Positions 43,040-52,058 of a stretch of DNA of 64,000 nt are shown piece by piece; positions within the stretch are counted from its first letter, which is position 1, and every line of letters starts with the position of its first letter. The translations under genes were made by a program, and so were the position numbers. The stretch comes from Pseudomonas fluorescens (GTDB lineage Bacteria; Pseudomonadota; Gammaproteobacteria; Pseudomonadales; Pseudomonadaceae). A model generated the notes under the pieces. It saw only the letters and a list, made by a program, of their open reading frames with translations, had not been told where the DNA came from and ran no database searches. The DNA lies in the NCBI RefSeq assembly GCF_902497855.1, contig NZ_CABVHU010000012.1, positions 186,001-250,000 of the forward strand, written 5' to 3'.

Positions 43040-43759
43040 TCATACCGGCAAACGTCCGCAGGCCATATCACGCAAAGTACGGTGCTTATGGCTTATGGGA
43101 ATAAGCAATTTATTCAGTACCCTCCTCCAGTCCACAAGGAACTTTTGGAGGCGCACCAGCAATCCCATATGCAGATAGGTTTCAGCGTGGCCGCCGGGCA
43201 GGCCGAGAAACTCAACCATGTAGGCATCGCGGAATACTTCCAGCGCCTCAGGGTGAGTTTGTCTCAGCACTGCAGAAACTTTTGCCGGTTGGGTAATGCT
43301 GCGCTCGAACAGAGCGGCTTTGAGCTGACGCTCCAATTCGCGCGTGGACCACTTTTCCTGGATAGCCAGACGCAGATAAAACTCACGTTCTTGTGGATGT
43401 TTGCTCTGGGTCAAAATGAGCAGGTTGTGGGTCCAGGGTAATTGTGTCAGCAGCGCTGACACTTTTTCATCGCCCCGATAAGCCTCGTAAAATTGGCGCA
43501 TACGGAACAGATTGCGCCGGGTAAAACCACGCAACCCTGGTTGAGTCACAGCCAGATGCTCCGCCAACTGGCTGACCACCGCATCACCCCACTCAGCCCG
43601 TTCCAGCTTGCGACTGATGTAAGCACCGACCTGCCAGTACAGTTCGATCAATCTGGTGTTGACTGCCTGAATCGCTTGCTGCCTGGCACTGTGAATCAGC
43701 GCAAGCACTTCACTGAAGCGGTCGTCGACTGTGCCGGCGGGAACATCGGTCGAATTCAT
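43040..43759 (-). pseudogene. Truncated DUF1016 (YhcG-like) nuclease gene
   Basis: A 239-residue reading frame containing the intact N-terminal DUF1016 winged-helix region (LIELYWQVGAYISRKLE, FTRRNLFRMRQFYEAY, LPWTHNLLIL, ATREWSTRELERQL-like WSTRELERQL). It also has the beginning of the C-terminal PDDEXK domain (EFLGLPGGHAETYLHMGLL). After FLVDW the sequence leaves the family, running into an unrelated basic tail, and about 120-150 expected residues with the catalytic core are missing. AAGGA precedes the ATG at 43759. It occupies the place of pirA in P. aeruginosa. A shortened protein with retained binding function is possible. Confidence 0.8.
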
Positions 43760-43977
43760 GCCCAATCCTTGATGATGAGTAAAAGCGGGAGCTTAACCCG
43801 TCAAGAAAGCTTCAAGGCGCCGGCAAAACCCTTTAGGAAATGTCGTACAAAAATTCGCGAACGTTCCGGCAAAATCAGCAAGGTGACGGTTGGCAGGGCC
43901 TCTTCGTCGAATGCTGCCCAGACCAAGCCCTACATGGGATCATTGCGGGTTACGGGATCTGGGTACAACCCGATCCT
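43760..43977. other. Intergenic region upstream of the DUF1016 remnant
   Basis: About 218 bases with no gene recognised, followed by the REPIN at 43978. Promoter elements for the DUF1016 remnant and cysM should be here, but none is clear. Confidence 0.3.
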
Positions 43978-44065
43978 GTAGGAGCCGGCTTGCCGGCGAA
44001 GGCGGTGGGTCAGTCGACATTGATGCCGGATACCAGACCGCTTTCGCTGGCGAGCCAGCTCCTAC
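43978..44065. repeat. REPIN
   Basis: GTAGGAGCCGGCTTGCCGGC at the left, with an inverted partner ending GCCAGCTCCTAC at the right. The arms have diverged at several positions. Confidence 0.85.
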
Positions 44066-44080
44066 AGGTATTAGAGTCGC

Positions 44081-45520
44081 TCACACAATTTGTGGCCTAC
44101 CCATGCCCACTGTGGGAGCGGGCTTGTCGGATCGCCGCACCGCCGCGAAGGCGTCATCGCTGACGCCACCGACATCAGCCAATAAGTGCATATTCAACCG
44201 CAACCCCTTACCGGTATTTTCAGCCCAAAGCCTCCCACTTTGGCGCTGCACCGCATTCCTCGCAATGCTCAACCCCAAGCCGAATCCACCGTTCCCGGGC
44301 CGCGAACCATCAAGTCGAATGAACGGCGAGAAGATCCGTTCCAGGTCCGCCTCAGCCACCCCACCGCCCTGATCCTCCAGCCACAAATGCCAGAAGTCGC
44401 CATCGCGCCGTCCACCGAGGCTGACGATGCCGCCACTTGGTGAATGACGAATGGCATTACGCAGAATGTTCTCCAGTGCCTGGGCCAGGGTATTGAGATG
44501 ACCGCGCACCCAACAGGACGAATCCACCGCACATTGCAATTGAATGGCCGGCCAGCCACTCTCATAGCAGGCGTTTTCCGTGAGCATTTCCCACAGCGCC
44601 TGGATCTGGATCGCTTCGTCGGGTAGCGGTGAGCGCTCGGTGTCGAGCCAGGCCAGTTGCAGGGTGTCTTCGACCAGGCGCTGCATGCCATCGACTTCCC
44701 GGTTGATGCGCTCGCGCAGTTGCTCAAGCCCCTGCTCGCTCTCGCTGGCCACCCGCAGGCGGCTCAGGGGCGTGCGAAGTTCGTGGGACAGATCGCGCAG
44801 CAATTGTTGTTGCAGGGCCACGGTGCTTTGCAGGCGTTCAGACATGTGATCGAAGGCGCGGCCCAGCTCACCCAGCTCATCGGAACGGTTGGTCGTATGG
44901 CGCGACAGCCGCACGCCCAACTGGTCGGCGCGCCAGGCATTGGCTTGCTCACGCAGACTGTTCAACGGCACGACCAGCAACCGATACAGCCCGACGCACA
45001 GCAGCAAGGTGAACAGGCCGGGGATGACGCCGTTGGTGATCACCCGCCAGAACACCCGATAACGCCCGGGCACAAAACGCTGTGGCAACTCGATCACCAG
45101 GCTGCCGGCGGACGAATCGCCTGGGAAAGGCACCCGCAGCCACGGGCGGCCTTTTTTATGGATGGGCCAGTCCAGGCCGCGCAGAAAGGTCAGGCGCTGG
45201 ATGTCCTTGTCCGAGAGCGGCAGGCTGCTCAACGACTGCAGATCACCGCCAATGACGCCCACCCAGCCCGTTTCGCGCTGTTGCATGCCCTGCAGCCAGG
45301 CATCGACACCCTCGTGCTGACGCTCGAGCCAGGCCTGCTCGGCCTCGCTGGCATAACGCGTCAGGGTCGCTCGGGCATCATCCGACAGGAACTGGTTGCG
45401 CTGCTCCATGTAGCGCCCCCAGGACCAGCTCAACCAGATCATCAACAGACAGAAGGCCACCAACAGACACGCCAGCTTCCAGAACAGCGAATGCCGGCCC
45501 GGCAGATCAGACCATTTCAT
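44081..45520 (-). CDS. Sensor histidine kinase, PirS-like position
   Basis: A 479-residue inner-membrane kinase. Transmembrane 1 lies at residues 11-33, a periplasmic loop at about 40-150, transmembrane 2 near 160-185 and HAMP next. HisKA has the phospho-His in RDLSHELRTPLSRLRVA near 242. The HATPase has LENILRNAIRHSPSGG, EDQGGGV and GFGLGLSIARN. It pairs with the overlapping response regulator and sits next to gacS where pirRS lie in P. aeruginosa; pirA is absent. The last 30 residues (SDDAFAAVRRSDKPAP and onward) are encoded by REP-like DNA. ATG 45520 overlaps the regulator stop. Confidence 0.88.
   Translation of the reverse strand: MKWSDLPGRHSLFWKLACLLVAFCLLMIWLSWSWGRYMEQRNQFLSDDARATLTRYASEAEQAWLERQHEGVDAWLQGMQQRETGWVGVIGGDLQSLSSLPLSDKDIQRLTFLRGLDWPIHKKGRPWLRVPFPGDSSAGSLVIELPQRFVPGRYRVFWRVITNGVIPGLFTLLLCVGLYRLLVVPLNSLREQANAWRADQLGVRLSRHTTNRSDELGELGRAFDHMSERLQSTVALQQQLLRDLSHELRTPLSRLRVASESEQGLEQLRERINREVDGMQRLVEDTLQLAWLDTERSPLPDEAIQIQALWEMLTENACYESGWPAIQLQCAVDSSCWVRGHLNTLAQALENILRNAIRHSPSGGIVSLGGRRDGDFWHLWLEDQGGGVAEADLERIFSPFIRLDGSRPGNGGFGLGLSIARNAVQRQSGRLWAENTGKGLRLNMHLLADVGGVSDDAFAAVRRSDKPAPTVGMGRPQIV
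44112..44160. repeat. REP-like element forming the 3' end of the sensor kinase gene
   Basis: GTGGGAGCGGGCTTGTCGGA followed by the GATCGCCGCACCGCCGCGAAGG-type block (split across 44130-44151). The kinase reading frame runs through it, so its C-terminal tail is repeat-encoded. Confidence 0.7.
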
Positions 45521-46229
45521 CGACGGCACTCAATACATAACCCTTGCCCCACACCGTGCGCACTTCCCGCTCGGTGTAGCCGATGACCTTGAGCTTGCGG
45601 CGGATCTGGCTGATGTGCATGTCGAGGCTGCGGTCATGGGCCGCATAACCGCGTTGCAGCACATGCTGATAAAGGAAGGCCTTGCTCAGCACCTCATCGC
45701 CATTGCGGTTCAGCGTTTCCAGCAGCCGATACTCGCTGCGGGTCAGGCCGGCAGCCTGGGCGCCGCAATAGACCTCAAACAGCTCATCATCGAACCGCAG
45801 GCTGTCCGCCGAGGGGGCGACCGATGCACGCGCCGGCCGCCGGTCGAGTGCCACCCGCCGCAGGATCGCTTCGATGCGCACCCGCAACTCGGCCATGCTG
45901 AAGGGTTTGGGCAGATAATCATCGGCGCCCAGGCGAAAGCCGCTGATGCGATCCGCCTCGGCCCCGAGCGCAGACATCAGCACCACCGGGGTCGAATGGC
46001 TCTGGCGCAATTGCGTCAGCACGTTCAACCCGTCCATGCCCGGCAGCAGAATGTCCATCAGCACCACATCGAAGGCTTGCTGGCGGGCAATGGCCAGGCC
46101 TTCCTGACCGTTCTGGCACCAGGTCACCTGAAACCCGCAACGCCCCAGGTGCTCATGAACATAGGCACCGAGCACGAGGTCGTCTTCGATGGAAAGGATG
46201 CGCGGATGGCCAACAGAGATGGGAGTCAT
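45507..46229 (-). CDS. OmpR-family response regulator, PirR-like position
   Basis: A 240-residue regulator. The receiver domain has acidic pocket EDD near residue 17, the phospho-Asp in VVLMDILLPGMDG near 58, a conserved Ser in LMSALG and Lys in YLPKPF. A winged-helix OmpR domain (about 140-235) contains RSLDMHISQIRRKL and VRTVWGKGYVL. Its stop lies 14 bases inside the kinase gene. ATG 46229 is the conventional start; a TTG four codons upstream is possible. It is divergent from gacS. Confidence 0.9.
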   Translation of the reverse strand: MTPISVGHPRILSIEDDLVLGAYVHEHLGRCGFQVTWCQNGQEGLAIARQQAFDVVLMDILLPGMDGLNVLTQLRQSHSTPVVLMSALGAEADRISGFRLGADDYLPKPFSMAELRVRIEAILRRVALDRRPARASVAPSADSLRFDDELFEVYCGAQAAGLTRSEYRLLETLNRNGDEVLSKAFLYQHVLQRGYAAHDRSLDMHISQIRRKLKVIGYTEREVRTVWGKGYVLSAVDEMV

Positions 46230-46237
46230 GAGTATCT

Positions 46238-46256
46238 GCAAATAATTCTCAGTTGG
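46238..46256 (-). promoter_or_regulatory. Weak Fur-box-like sequence upstream of the response regulator
   Basis: On the minus strand CCAACTGAGAATTATTTGC shares 10 of 19 positions with the classical Fur consensus, and GAGAATTATT is typical of such boxes. It lies 9-27 bases before the start codon. It fits an iron-linked two-component pair but is weak. Confidence 0.3.
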
Positions 46257-46442
46257 CGATTATTCAAGATTGCCTCGCCAGGGGCAACCCAAGGTTTGCC
46301 CGCGACGCCAAAGCAGGCCTGCAGCCGACGAATGACTGCATCAATTTTACCGGATTGCCCGCGATCAAATCGCTACACTGCGCAGAGGGTGCGTGCCGGA
46401 GGTACGTGCCGGTCATTGAATAGCGGGATGCAGGAGAGAGGC

Positions 46443-49196
46443 GTGCTCAAGAAACTGGGAATCAAAGGCCGCGTGCTGTTGCTGACCCTGTTGCCGACCA
46501 GCCTGATGGCGTTGGTGCTGGGTGGCTACTTTACCTGGATGCAGCAGTCCGACCTGCAAGCCCAACTCATGCAGCGTGGCGAAATGATCGCCGAACAGCT
46601 GGCGCCCCTGGTGGCCCCGGCCATGGGTCACCAGAACAACGAGCTGCTGGAGCGCATCGCCACCCAGTCACTGGAGCAGCCGGACGTTCGCGCGGTGACC
46701 TTCCTCGCGCCCGACCGCACGCTACTGGCCCATGCCGGCCCGATCATGCTCAACCCTGCCCCCCTGGGCGACGGCTCGCAGCTGCTGCGTCGCAGCGGCA
46801 ACGATGCGACTCGCTACCTGCTGCCGGTATTCGGCAAGCACCGCAATCTGGCCGGTGACTTGATCCCCGATGAAGCCGATCGCCTGCTCGGCTGGGTGGA
46901 ACTCGAACTGTCCCACAACGGCATGCTGCTGCGCGGTTACCGCAGCCTGTTCGCCAGCCTGCTGCTGATCGGCGCGGGCCTGGGCGGTGCGGCGCTGCTG
47001 GCGTTGCGCATGGGCCGCACCATCAACCGGCCGCTGAGCCAGATCAAGCAAGCCGTGACGCAACTCAAGGACGGGCATCTGGAAACCCGCCTGCCGCCCC
47101 TCGGCAGTCAGGAGCTGGATGAACTGGCGTCTGGCATCAATCGCATGGCCGGCACCCTGCAGAACGCCCAGGAAGAATTGCAGCACAGCATCGACCAGGC
47201 CACCGAAGACGTGCGCCAGAACCTGGAAACCATCGAAATCCAGAACATCGAGCTCGACCTGGCGCGCAAGGAAGCCCTGGAAGCCAGCCGGATCAAATCC
47301 GAATTCCTGGCCAACATGAGCCATGAAATCCGCACGCCGCTCAACGGCATACTCGGCTTCACCCACCTGTTGCAAAAAAGCGAGCTGACCCCGCGCCAGC
47401 TCGACTACCTGGGCACCATCGAAAAATCCGCCGACAGCCTGCTGGGGATCATCAACGAGATCCTCGACTTTTCCAAGATCGAGGCCGGCAAACTGGTGCT
47501 CGACCATATTCCATTCAATCTGCGCGACCTGTTGCAGGACACCCTGACCATCCTCGCCCCGGCCGCCCACGCCAAACAGCTGGAGCTGGTGAGCCTGGTG
47601 TATCGCGACACGCCGCTGTCGCTGGTGGGTGATCCGCTGCGGCTCAAGCAGATCCTCACCAACCTGGTCAGCAACGCGATCAAATTCACCCGTGAAGGCA
47701 CCATCGTCGCCCGGGCCATGCTCGAAGAAGAGCATGAGGACAGCGTGCAGTTGCGCATCAGCATCCAGGACACCGGCATCGGCCTGTCGAGCCAGGACGT
47801 GCGCGCGCTGTTCCAGGCGTTCAGCCAGGCCGACAACTCGCTGTCCCGGCAGCCTGGCGGCACCGGTCTTGGCCTGGTGATTTCCAAGCGCCTGATCGAA
47901 CAGATGGGCGGCGAGATCGGGGTCGACAGCACGCCGGGCGAAGGCTCGGAGTTCTGGATCAGCCTGAGCCTGCCAAAAACCCGCGACGACGCCGAAGACC
48001 TGCCGGGGCCGCCGCTGCTCGGGCGTCGGGTGGCGGTGCTGGAAAACCACGAGCTGGCCCGTCAGGCGCTACAGCATCAACTGGAGGACTGCGGCCTCGA
48101 AGTCACCCCGTTCAATACCCTGGAAAGCCTGACCAATGGCGTGACCGGCGCGCATCAGACCGATCAGGCGATCGACCTGGCGGTGCTGGGCATCACCAGC
48201 AACGACATGCCGCCGGAGCGCCTCAACCAGCACATCTGGGACCTCGAACACCTGGGCTGCAAAGTGCTGGTGCTGTGCCCGACCACCGAACAGACGCTGT
48301 TCCACCTCTCGGTCCCCAACCCCCACAGCCAGCTCCAGGCCAAACCGGCCTGCACCCGCAAACTGCGACGGGCCCTGTCTGACCTGGTCAACCCGCGCCA
48401 GTTGCGTAGCGAGCCGGGTGAACCGGTGTCCAGCCGTGCGCCGAAGGTGCTGTGTGTCGACGACAACCCGGCCAACCTGTTGCTGGTGCAGACCCTGCTC
48501 GAAGACATGGGTGCCAAGGTGCTTGCGGTGGAAAGCGGTTACGCCGCAGTCAAGGCGGTGCAGAGCGAGACCTTCGATCTGGTGCTGATGGACGTGCAGA
48601 TGCCCGGCATGGACGGGCGCCAGAGCACCGAAGCGATACGTCAGTGGGAAAGCGAACGGCATTGCACGCCGCTGCCGATCGTGGCCCTCACCGCCCACGC
48701 CATGGCCAACGAAAAACGCGCACTGCTGCAAAGCGGCATGGACGATTACCTGACCAAACCGATCAGCGAACGGCAACTGGCGCAGGTGGTGTTGAAGTGG
48801 ACCGGCCTCGCACTGCGTAACCATGGGCCCGAGCGTGCCAGCGACAGCCATGCCGGCGACCATGAATTGCAGGTGCTCGATCACGACGAAGGTTTACGCC
48901 TGGCCGCCGGCAAGGCCGATCTGGCGGCGGACATGCTGGCGATGCTGCTGGCATCCCTGGAGGCCGACCGCGAAGCCATTCGCTGCGCGCGGGATACCAA
49001 TGATCAGAACGCCCTGATCGAGCGGGTCCATCGTCTGCACGGCGCGACCCGCTATTGCGGCGTGCCGCAACTGCGCGCCGCCTGCCAGCGCAGCGAAACC
49101 CTGCTCAAGCAACAGGACCCCAAAGCCCCCCGCGCGCTGGAAGAACTCGACCGGGCGATCAACCGCCTGGCCGCCCATGCCCGTATCAATGCTTGA
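46443..49196 (+). CDS. gacS: Hybrid sensor kinase GacS
   Basis: A 917-residue unorthodox sensor kinase that activates GacA and thereby the RsmY/Z small RNAs and secondary metabolism. The GTG start at 46443 has AGGAG six bases upstream; the frame is open further upstream only because it overlaps the divergent regulator. Transmembrane helices lie at about 12-35 and 160-185, then HAMP and HisKA with His294 (SHEIRTPLNG). The HATPase has DTGIGL and GGTGLGL. A receiver carries Asp717 (LMDVQMPGMDG), and an Hpt domain carries His863 (HRLHGA). All three phospho-relay residues are intact and at the positions known for GacS. Confidence 0.98.
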   Translation: MLKKLGIKGRVLLLTLLPTSLMALVLGGYFTWMQQSDLQAQLMQRGEMIAEQLAPLVAPAMGHQNNELLERIATQSLEQPDVRAVTFLAPDRTLLAHAGPIMLNPAPLGDGSQLLRRSGNDATRYLLPVFGKHRNLAGDLIPDEADRLLGWVELELSHNGMLLRGYRSLFASLLLIGAGLGGAALLALRMGRTINRPLSQIKQAVTQLKDGHLETRLPPLGSQELDELASGINRMAGTLQNAQEELQHSIDQATEDVRQNLETIEIQNIELDLARKEALEASRIKSEFLANMSHEIRTPLNGILGFTHLLQKSELTPRQLDYLGTIEKSADSLLGIINEILDFSKIEAGKLVLDHIPFNLRDLLQDTLTILAPAAHAKQLELVSLVYRDTPLSLVGDPLRLKQILTNLVSNAIKFTREGTIVARAMLEEEHEDSVQLRISIQDTGIGLSSQDVRALFQAFSQADNSLSRQPGGTGLGLVISKRLIEQMGGEIGVDSTPGEGSEFWISLSLPKTRDDAEDLPGPPLLGRRVAVLENHELARQALQHQLEDCGLEVTPFNTLESLTNGVTGAHQTDQAIDLAVLGITSNDMPPERLNQHIWDLEHLGCKVLVLCPTTEQTLFHLSVPNPHSQLQAKPACTRKLRRALSDLVNPRQLRSEPGEPVSSRAPKVLCVDDNPANLLLVQTLLEDMGAKVLAVESGYAAVKAVQSETFDLVLMDVQMPGMDGRQSTEAIRQWESERHCTPLPIVALTAHAMANEKRALLQSGMDDYLTKPISERQLAQVVLKWTGLALRNHGPERASDSHAGDHELQVLDHDEGLRLAAGKADLAADMLAMLLASLEADREAIRCARDTNDQNALIERVHRLHGATRYCGVPQLRAACQRSETLLKQQDPKAPRALEELDRAINRLAAHARINA

Positions 49197-49219
49197 CTGA
49201 CCCATTACCACGCCCCCCT

Positions 49220-49364
49220 GTAGGAGCTGGCTTGCCAGCGAAGGCGTCCTCAAGAACAACGCTGAATTTCAGGGCCCCTTCGCTGGCAAGCCAGCTCCTA
49301 CAGAAGGCGGCCTTAAGAACAACACAGAACTTGAAGGCCCCTTCGCTGGCAAGCCAGCTCCTAC
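49220..49364. repeat. REP cluster (one forward, two inverted)
   Basis: GTAGGAGCTGGCTTGCCAGC at 49220 is followed by two inverted copies CGCTGGCAAGCCAGCTCCTAC, with similar spacers (AAGAACAACGCTGAATTTCA and AAGAACAACACAGAACTTGA). It is a small amplification of the same kind as at 21170. Confidence 0.9.
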
Positions 49365-49403
49365 AGTAGAGCGGGACAAGGGATCGGGACAAAGGAGGAA
49401 ATC

Positions 49404-50396
49404 ATGCGCACCATTCTTTTCAGCAGCCAGGCCTACGACCGCGACAGCTTTCTCGCCGCCGCCCTGCCCGCCGGCATCGAGTTGCACTTTCAATCGGCGC
49501 GATTGAGCCTTGATACGGCGGCGCTGGCGGAGCAGCACGAAGTGGTCTGCGCCTTCATCAATGACGACCTCAGCGCCCCGGTGCTCGAGCGCCTGGCCGC
49601 CGGCGGCACCCGTTTGATCGCCCTGCGTTCGGCCGGTTACAACCATGTCGACCTGGCCGTGGCCAAGCGGCTGGGACTGACGATCGTAAGGGTCCCGGCC
49701 TATTCTCCCCATGCGGTGGCCGAACACGCAGTGGCGCTGATCCTGGCGCTCAACCGCCGCCTGCACCGCGCCTACAACCGTACCCGCGAAGGCGATTTCA
49801 CCCTGCATGGCCTGACCGGCTTCGACCTGGTCGGCAAGACGGTCGGCGTGGTCGGCACCGGGCAGATCGGCGCGACCTTCGCCAGAATCATGCACGGCTT
49901 TGGCTGCCGGTTGCTGGCGTACGACCCCTGTCCCAATCCTCAGGTCGAAGCCCTCGGCGCCCGTTATTTGAGTTTGCCGCAGTTGCTGGCCGAGTCGCAG
50001 ATCATCAGCCTGCATTGCCCGCTCAACGAGCAGAGCAAACATTTGATCAACGGCGAGTCACTGGCGCACATGCAACGGGGCGCGATGCTGATCAATACCG
50101 GTCGCGGCGGCCTGGTGGATACCCCCGCGCTGATCGATGCGTTGAAAGACGGCCAACTGGGTTATCTGGGGCTGGACGTGTATGAAGAGGAGGCGCAGCT
50201 GTTCTTCGAGGATCGCTCCGACCTGCCGCTGCAGGATGATGTGCTGGCGCGCCTGCTGACGTTTCCCAACGTGATCATTACCGCACACCAGGCCTTCCTG
50301 ACCCGCGAAGCCCTGGACGCGATTGCCGCGACCACCCTGCAGAATATCGCGGCCTGGGCTGTCGGCAATACCCGGAATCAAGTTGATGCCGGCTGA
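49404..50396 (+). CDS. ldhA: D-2-hydroxyacid dehydrogenase (fermentative D-lactate dehydrogenase LdhA)
   Basis: A 330-residue NAD-dependent dehydrogenase. The NAD motif VGTGQIG lies near residue 152. The catalytic Arg is in INTGRGGLVDT, the Glu in DVYEEE and the His in ITAHQAFLTREAL. It converts pyruvate to D-lactate. Start context AAAGGAGG is strong. It sits directly after gacS, the arrangement I recall as PA0928-PA0927. Confidence 0.94.
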   Translation: MRTILFSSQAYDRDSFLAAALPAGIELHFQSARLSLDTAALAEQHEVVCAFINDDLSAPVLERLAAGGTRLIALRSAGYNHVDLAVAKRLGLTIVRVPAYSPHAVAEHAVALILALNRRLHRAYNRTREGDFTLHGLTGFDLVGKTVGVVGTGQIGATFARIMHGFGCRLLAYDPCPNPQVEALGARYLSLPQLLAESQIISLHCPLNEQSKHLINGESLAHMQRGAMLINTGRGGLVDTPALIDALKDGQLGYLGLDVYEEEAQLFFEDRSDLPLQDDVLARLLTFPNVIITAHQAFLTREALDAIAATTLQNIAAWAVGNTRNQVDAG

Positions 50397-50473
50397 ACCA
50401 GATCGAAGGTCATTCGCCCGCGCAGTGCTGCGTTGATGTCCGTGCTAGCATGCCGCGCATATTTGGAGGACCC

Positions 50474-50908
50474 ATGGTCGAACACGATTTCCGCTATAGC
50501 CTGATGAACCCGCAACACACCCTCACCGAATGCCGCGCCCTGGTTCCGGGGCGTTATCAAGTCACCGGCAACGGCGGCTCGATTCGCAATAGCGACGTGT
50601 TGGTCGTGACCCTCAAAGGCAGCAAGGACTTGTCCATGCGCCTGACCGTCGAAACGGTTCGCCACCTGATCAACCCGCCCGGCCAATGGGTCGCGGTGGC
50701 CAGTGGTCCGGTGTTCGGCGAACTGGCGATCCACACCTGGAACGTCAACTGCGACCGCTGCGCCAAGGCATTGAGCTTCGAGTTCGCGGTCGACGCCAAG
50801 CTGGGCAACAAGGCCGAAAAGCCAGCCGCCACCGCGCGGATTGCCGAGTTGGGCTGGACCACTGTTGGCGAGAAGCACCTGTGCCCGACCTGCCAGGAGC
50901 CTGCGTGA
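50474..50908 (+). CDS. Hypothetical protein with two CxxC pairs
   Basis: A 144-residue soluble protein not assigned to a family. GGAGG eight bases before the ATG at 50474 fixes the start. A beta-rich N-terminal half (SIRNSDVLVVTLKGSKDLSMRL) is followed by CDRC near residue 95 and CPTC near the C-terminus. Together these could form a zinc site. Its stop overlaps the next gene's ATG by one base. Position matches PA0926 as I recall. Confidence 0.8.
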   Translation: MVEHDFRYSLMNPQHTLTECRALVPGRYQVTGNGGSIRNSDVLVVTLKGSKDLSMRLTVETVRHLINPPGQWVAVASGPVFGELAIHTWNVNCDRCAKALSFEFAVDAKLGNKAEKPAATARIAELGWTTVGEKHLCPTCQEPA

Positions 50909-51312
50909 TGAAACGCCTTGTTCTGAGCGCCATGGTTGGCGCCAGCCTGTTGGGCTGCGCCGCTGAACCGGTGAAGTTGCAACAGAACCGCAGCTACATA
51001 CTGGAGTGGATCGGCGAACGGCCCTTGATGGATTACAGCCACCTGACCATCACCCTCGGTGACGACGGTCGGGCCTACGGCAACGGCGGCTGCAACCATT
51101 GGTTCGCGCCTTACACCCTGGATGGCGACAAGCTGAGCTTCGGCAAGGTCGGCAGCACCCGCAAAATGTGTGTGCCGGCATTGATGGAGCAAGAACAGCG
51201 TTTTCTCCAGGCGCTGGAAAATGTGCAGCGCTGGGATGTTTCGCCGATCGACCAGATGCGTTTCTGGCCGGCCGAAGGCAAGCCATTGCGCTGGTGGCTG
51301 GAAGAGGGTTGA
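50908..51312 (+). CDS. META-domain lipoprotein (HslJ-like)
   Basis: A 134-residue lipoprotein. The lipobox LLGC at residues 15-18 (after VLSAMVGAS) is followed by a small META domain: YGNGGCNHWFAPYTLDGDKLSFG and GSTRKMCVPALMEQEQRFLQAL. META-domain proteins such as HslJ are linked to heat and novobiocin resistance in E. coli; the biochemical role is unknown. It is translationally coupled to the upstream CxxC protein (TGATG). Confidence 0.88.
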   Translation: MKRLVLSAMVGASLLGCAAEPVKLQQNRSYILEWIGERPLMDYSHLTITLGDDGRAYGNGGCNHWFAPYTLDGDKLSFGKVGSTRKMCVPALMEQEQRFLQALENVQRWDVSPIDQMRFWPAEGKPLRWWLEEG

Positions 51313-51332
51313 ACACACCTTGAACCTGTAAT

Positions 51333-51459
51333 GATCGTTCCTACGCTCCGCGTGGGAATGCCGCCCGGGACGCTCCGCGTCCCTTCGCACATCGTGACGC
51401 AGAGCGTCACAGGATGCATTCCCACGCAAAGCGTGGGAACGATCAGCGTGGGAACGATC
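51333..51459. repeat. Palindromic GATCGTTCCCACGC repeat family, copy A
   Basis: ATCGTTCCTACGCTCCGCGT at the left is mirrored by ACGCAAAGCGTGGGAACGAT at the right. An inner pair (GACGCTCCGCGTCC, GACGCAGAGCGTC) lies between them, and an extra GCGTGGGAACGATCA is attached at the right end. It is a different family from the REPs and is repeated at 53446. Confidence 0.88.
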
Positions 51460-51476
51460 AGTACAGGTGAGGACGA

Positions 51477-51944
51477 TCAGTTGGTCGCCTGCAACGCCTC
51501 CAGCTTCTCCATCACCCCCGCCGCCGTCTGCTCGCCCATCAACTGTTCCCGCACCTTGCCCTTGTTATCGATGATATAGGTCACCGGCAACGCTTCACTG
51601 CGCGGCAGTTCGAACAGGTCGGCCGGGTCTTGAGCCAGCACCGTGAATTTAATCCCCAACTTCTCACTGGCGCTTCTGAGCTCCTCGCCCTGTACATTGT
51701 CGAAGTTGACCCCGAACACACCGATCTGCTTGTCTTGTAGCTGTTCGGCCAGCGCGTTCAACTCCGGGATTTCGGTACGGCACGGCCCACACCATTCCGC
51801 CCAGTAGTTGAGCACCAGCCATTGCTTGTCCAGACGCTCGGCAGCAATTTTCCGGCCGTTCTGGTCGATGCCATAGTCGTTGCCGCAGCCCCCCAGCAAC
51901 AACGTCCCGATGATCGCCAATGCCGCAGCCAGTCGTCTTGTCAT
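51477..51944 (-). CDS. TlpA-like thioredoxin-family lipoprotein
   Basis: A 155-residue periplasmic thiol-disulphide protein anchored as a lipoprotein (lipobox LLGGC near residues 16-20). A thioredoxin fold has the active site WAEWCGPCRTEIPEL near 50 and the cis-Pro ALPVTYIID. The ATG at 51944 starts a typical signal peptide MTRRLAAALAIIG. It is divergent from arsC. It may reduce periplasmic or cytochrome c maturation substrates; the partner is not known. Confidence 0.92.
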   Translation of the reverse strand: MTRRLAAALAIIGTLLLGGCGNDYGIDQNGRKIAAERLDKQWLVLNYWAEWCGPCRTEIPELNALAEQLQDKQIGVFGVNFDNVQGEELRSASEKLGIKFTVLAQDPADLFELPRSEALPVTYIIDNKGKVREQLMGEQTAAGVMEKLEALQATN

Positions 51945-52058
51945 GTCGTGATCCTTGTCAAAAAAAGAATACTGCCGCGACCCATTGCCTCCCAAGGTTC
52001 TGGATTACGCGCTGCCCAGTTAGAATAGCCGCCACCTTACGCAAGATGCGACCCGCAC

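Noticed and set aside
45615..46442. Possible 276-residue N-terminal extension of GacS
   Set aside because: It overlaps the divergent response regulator, and the GTG at 46443 has a proper ribosome site and gives the known 917-residue GacS.
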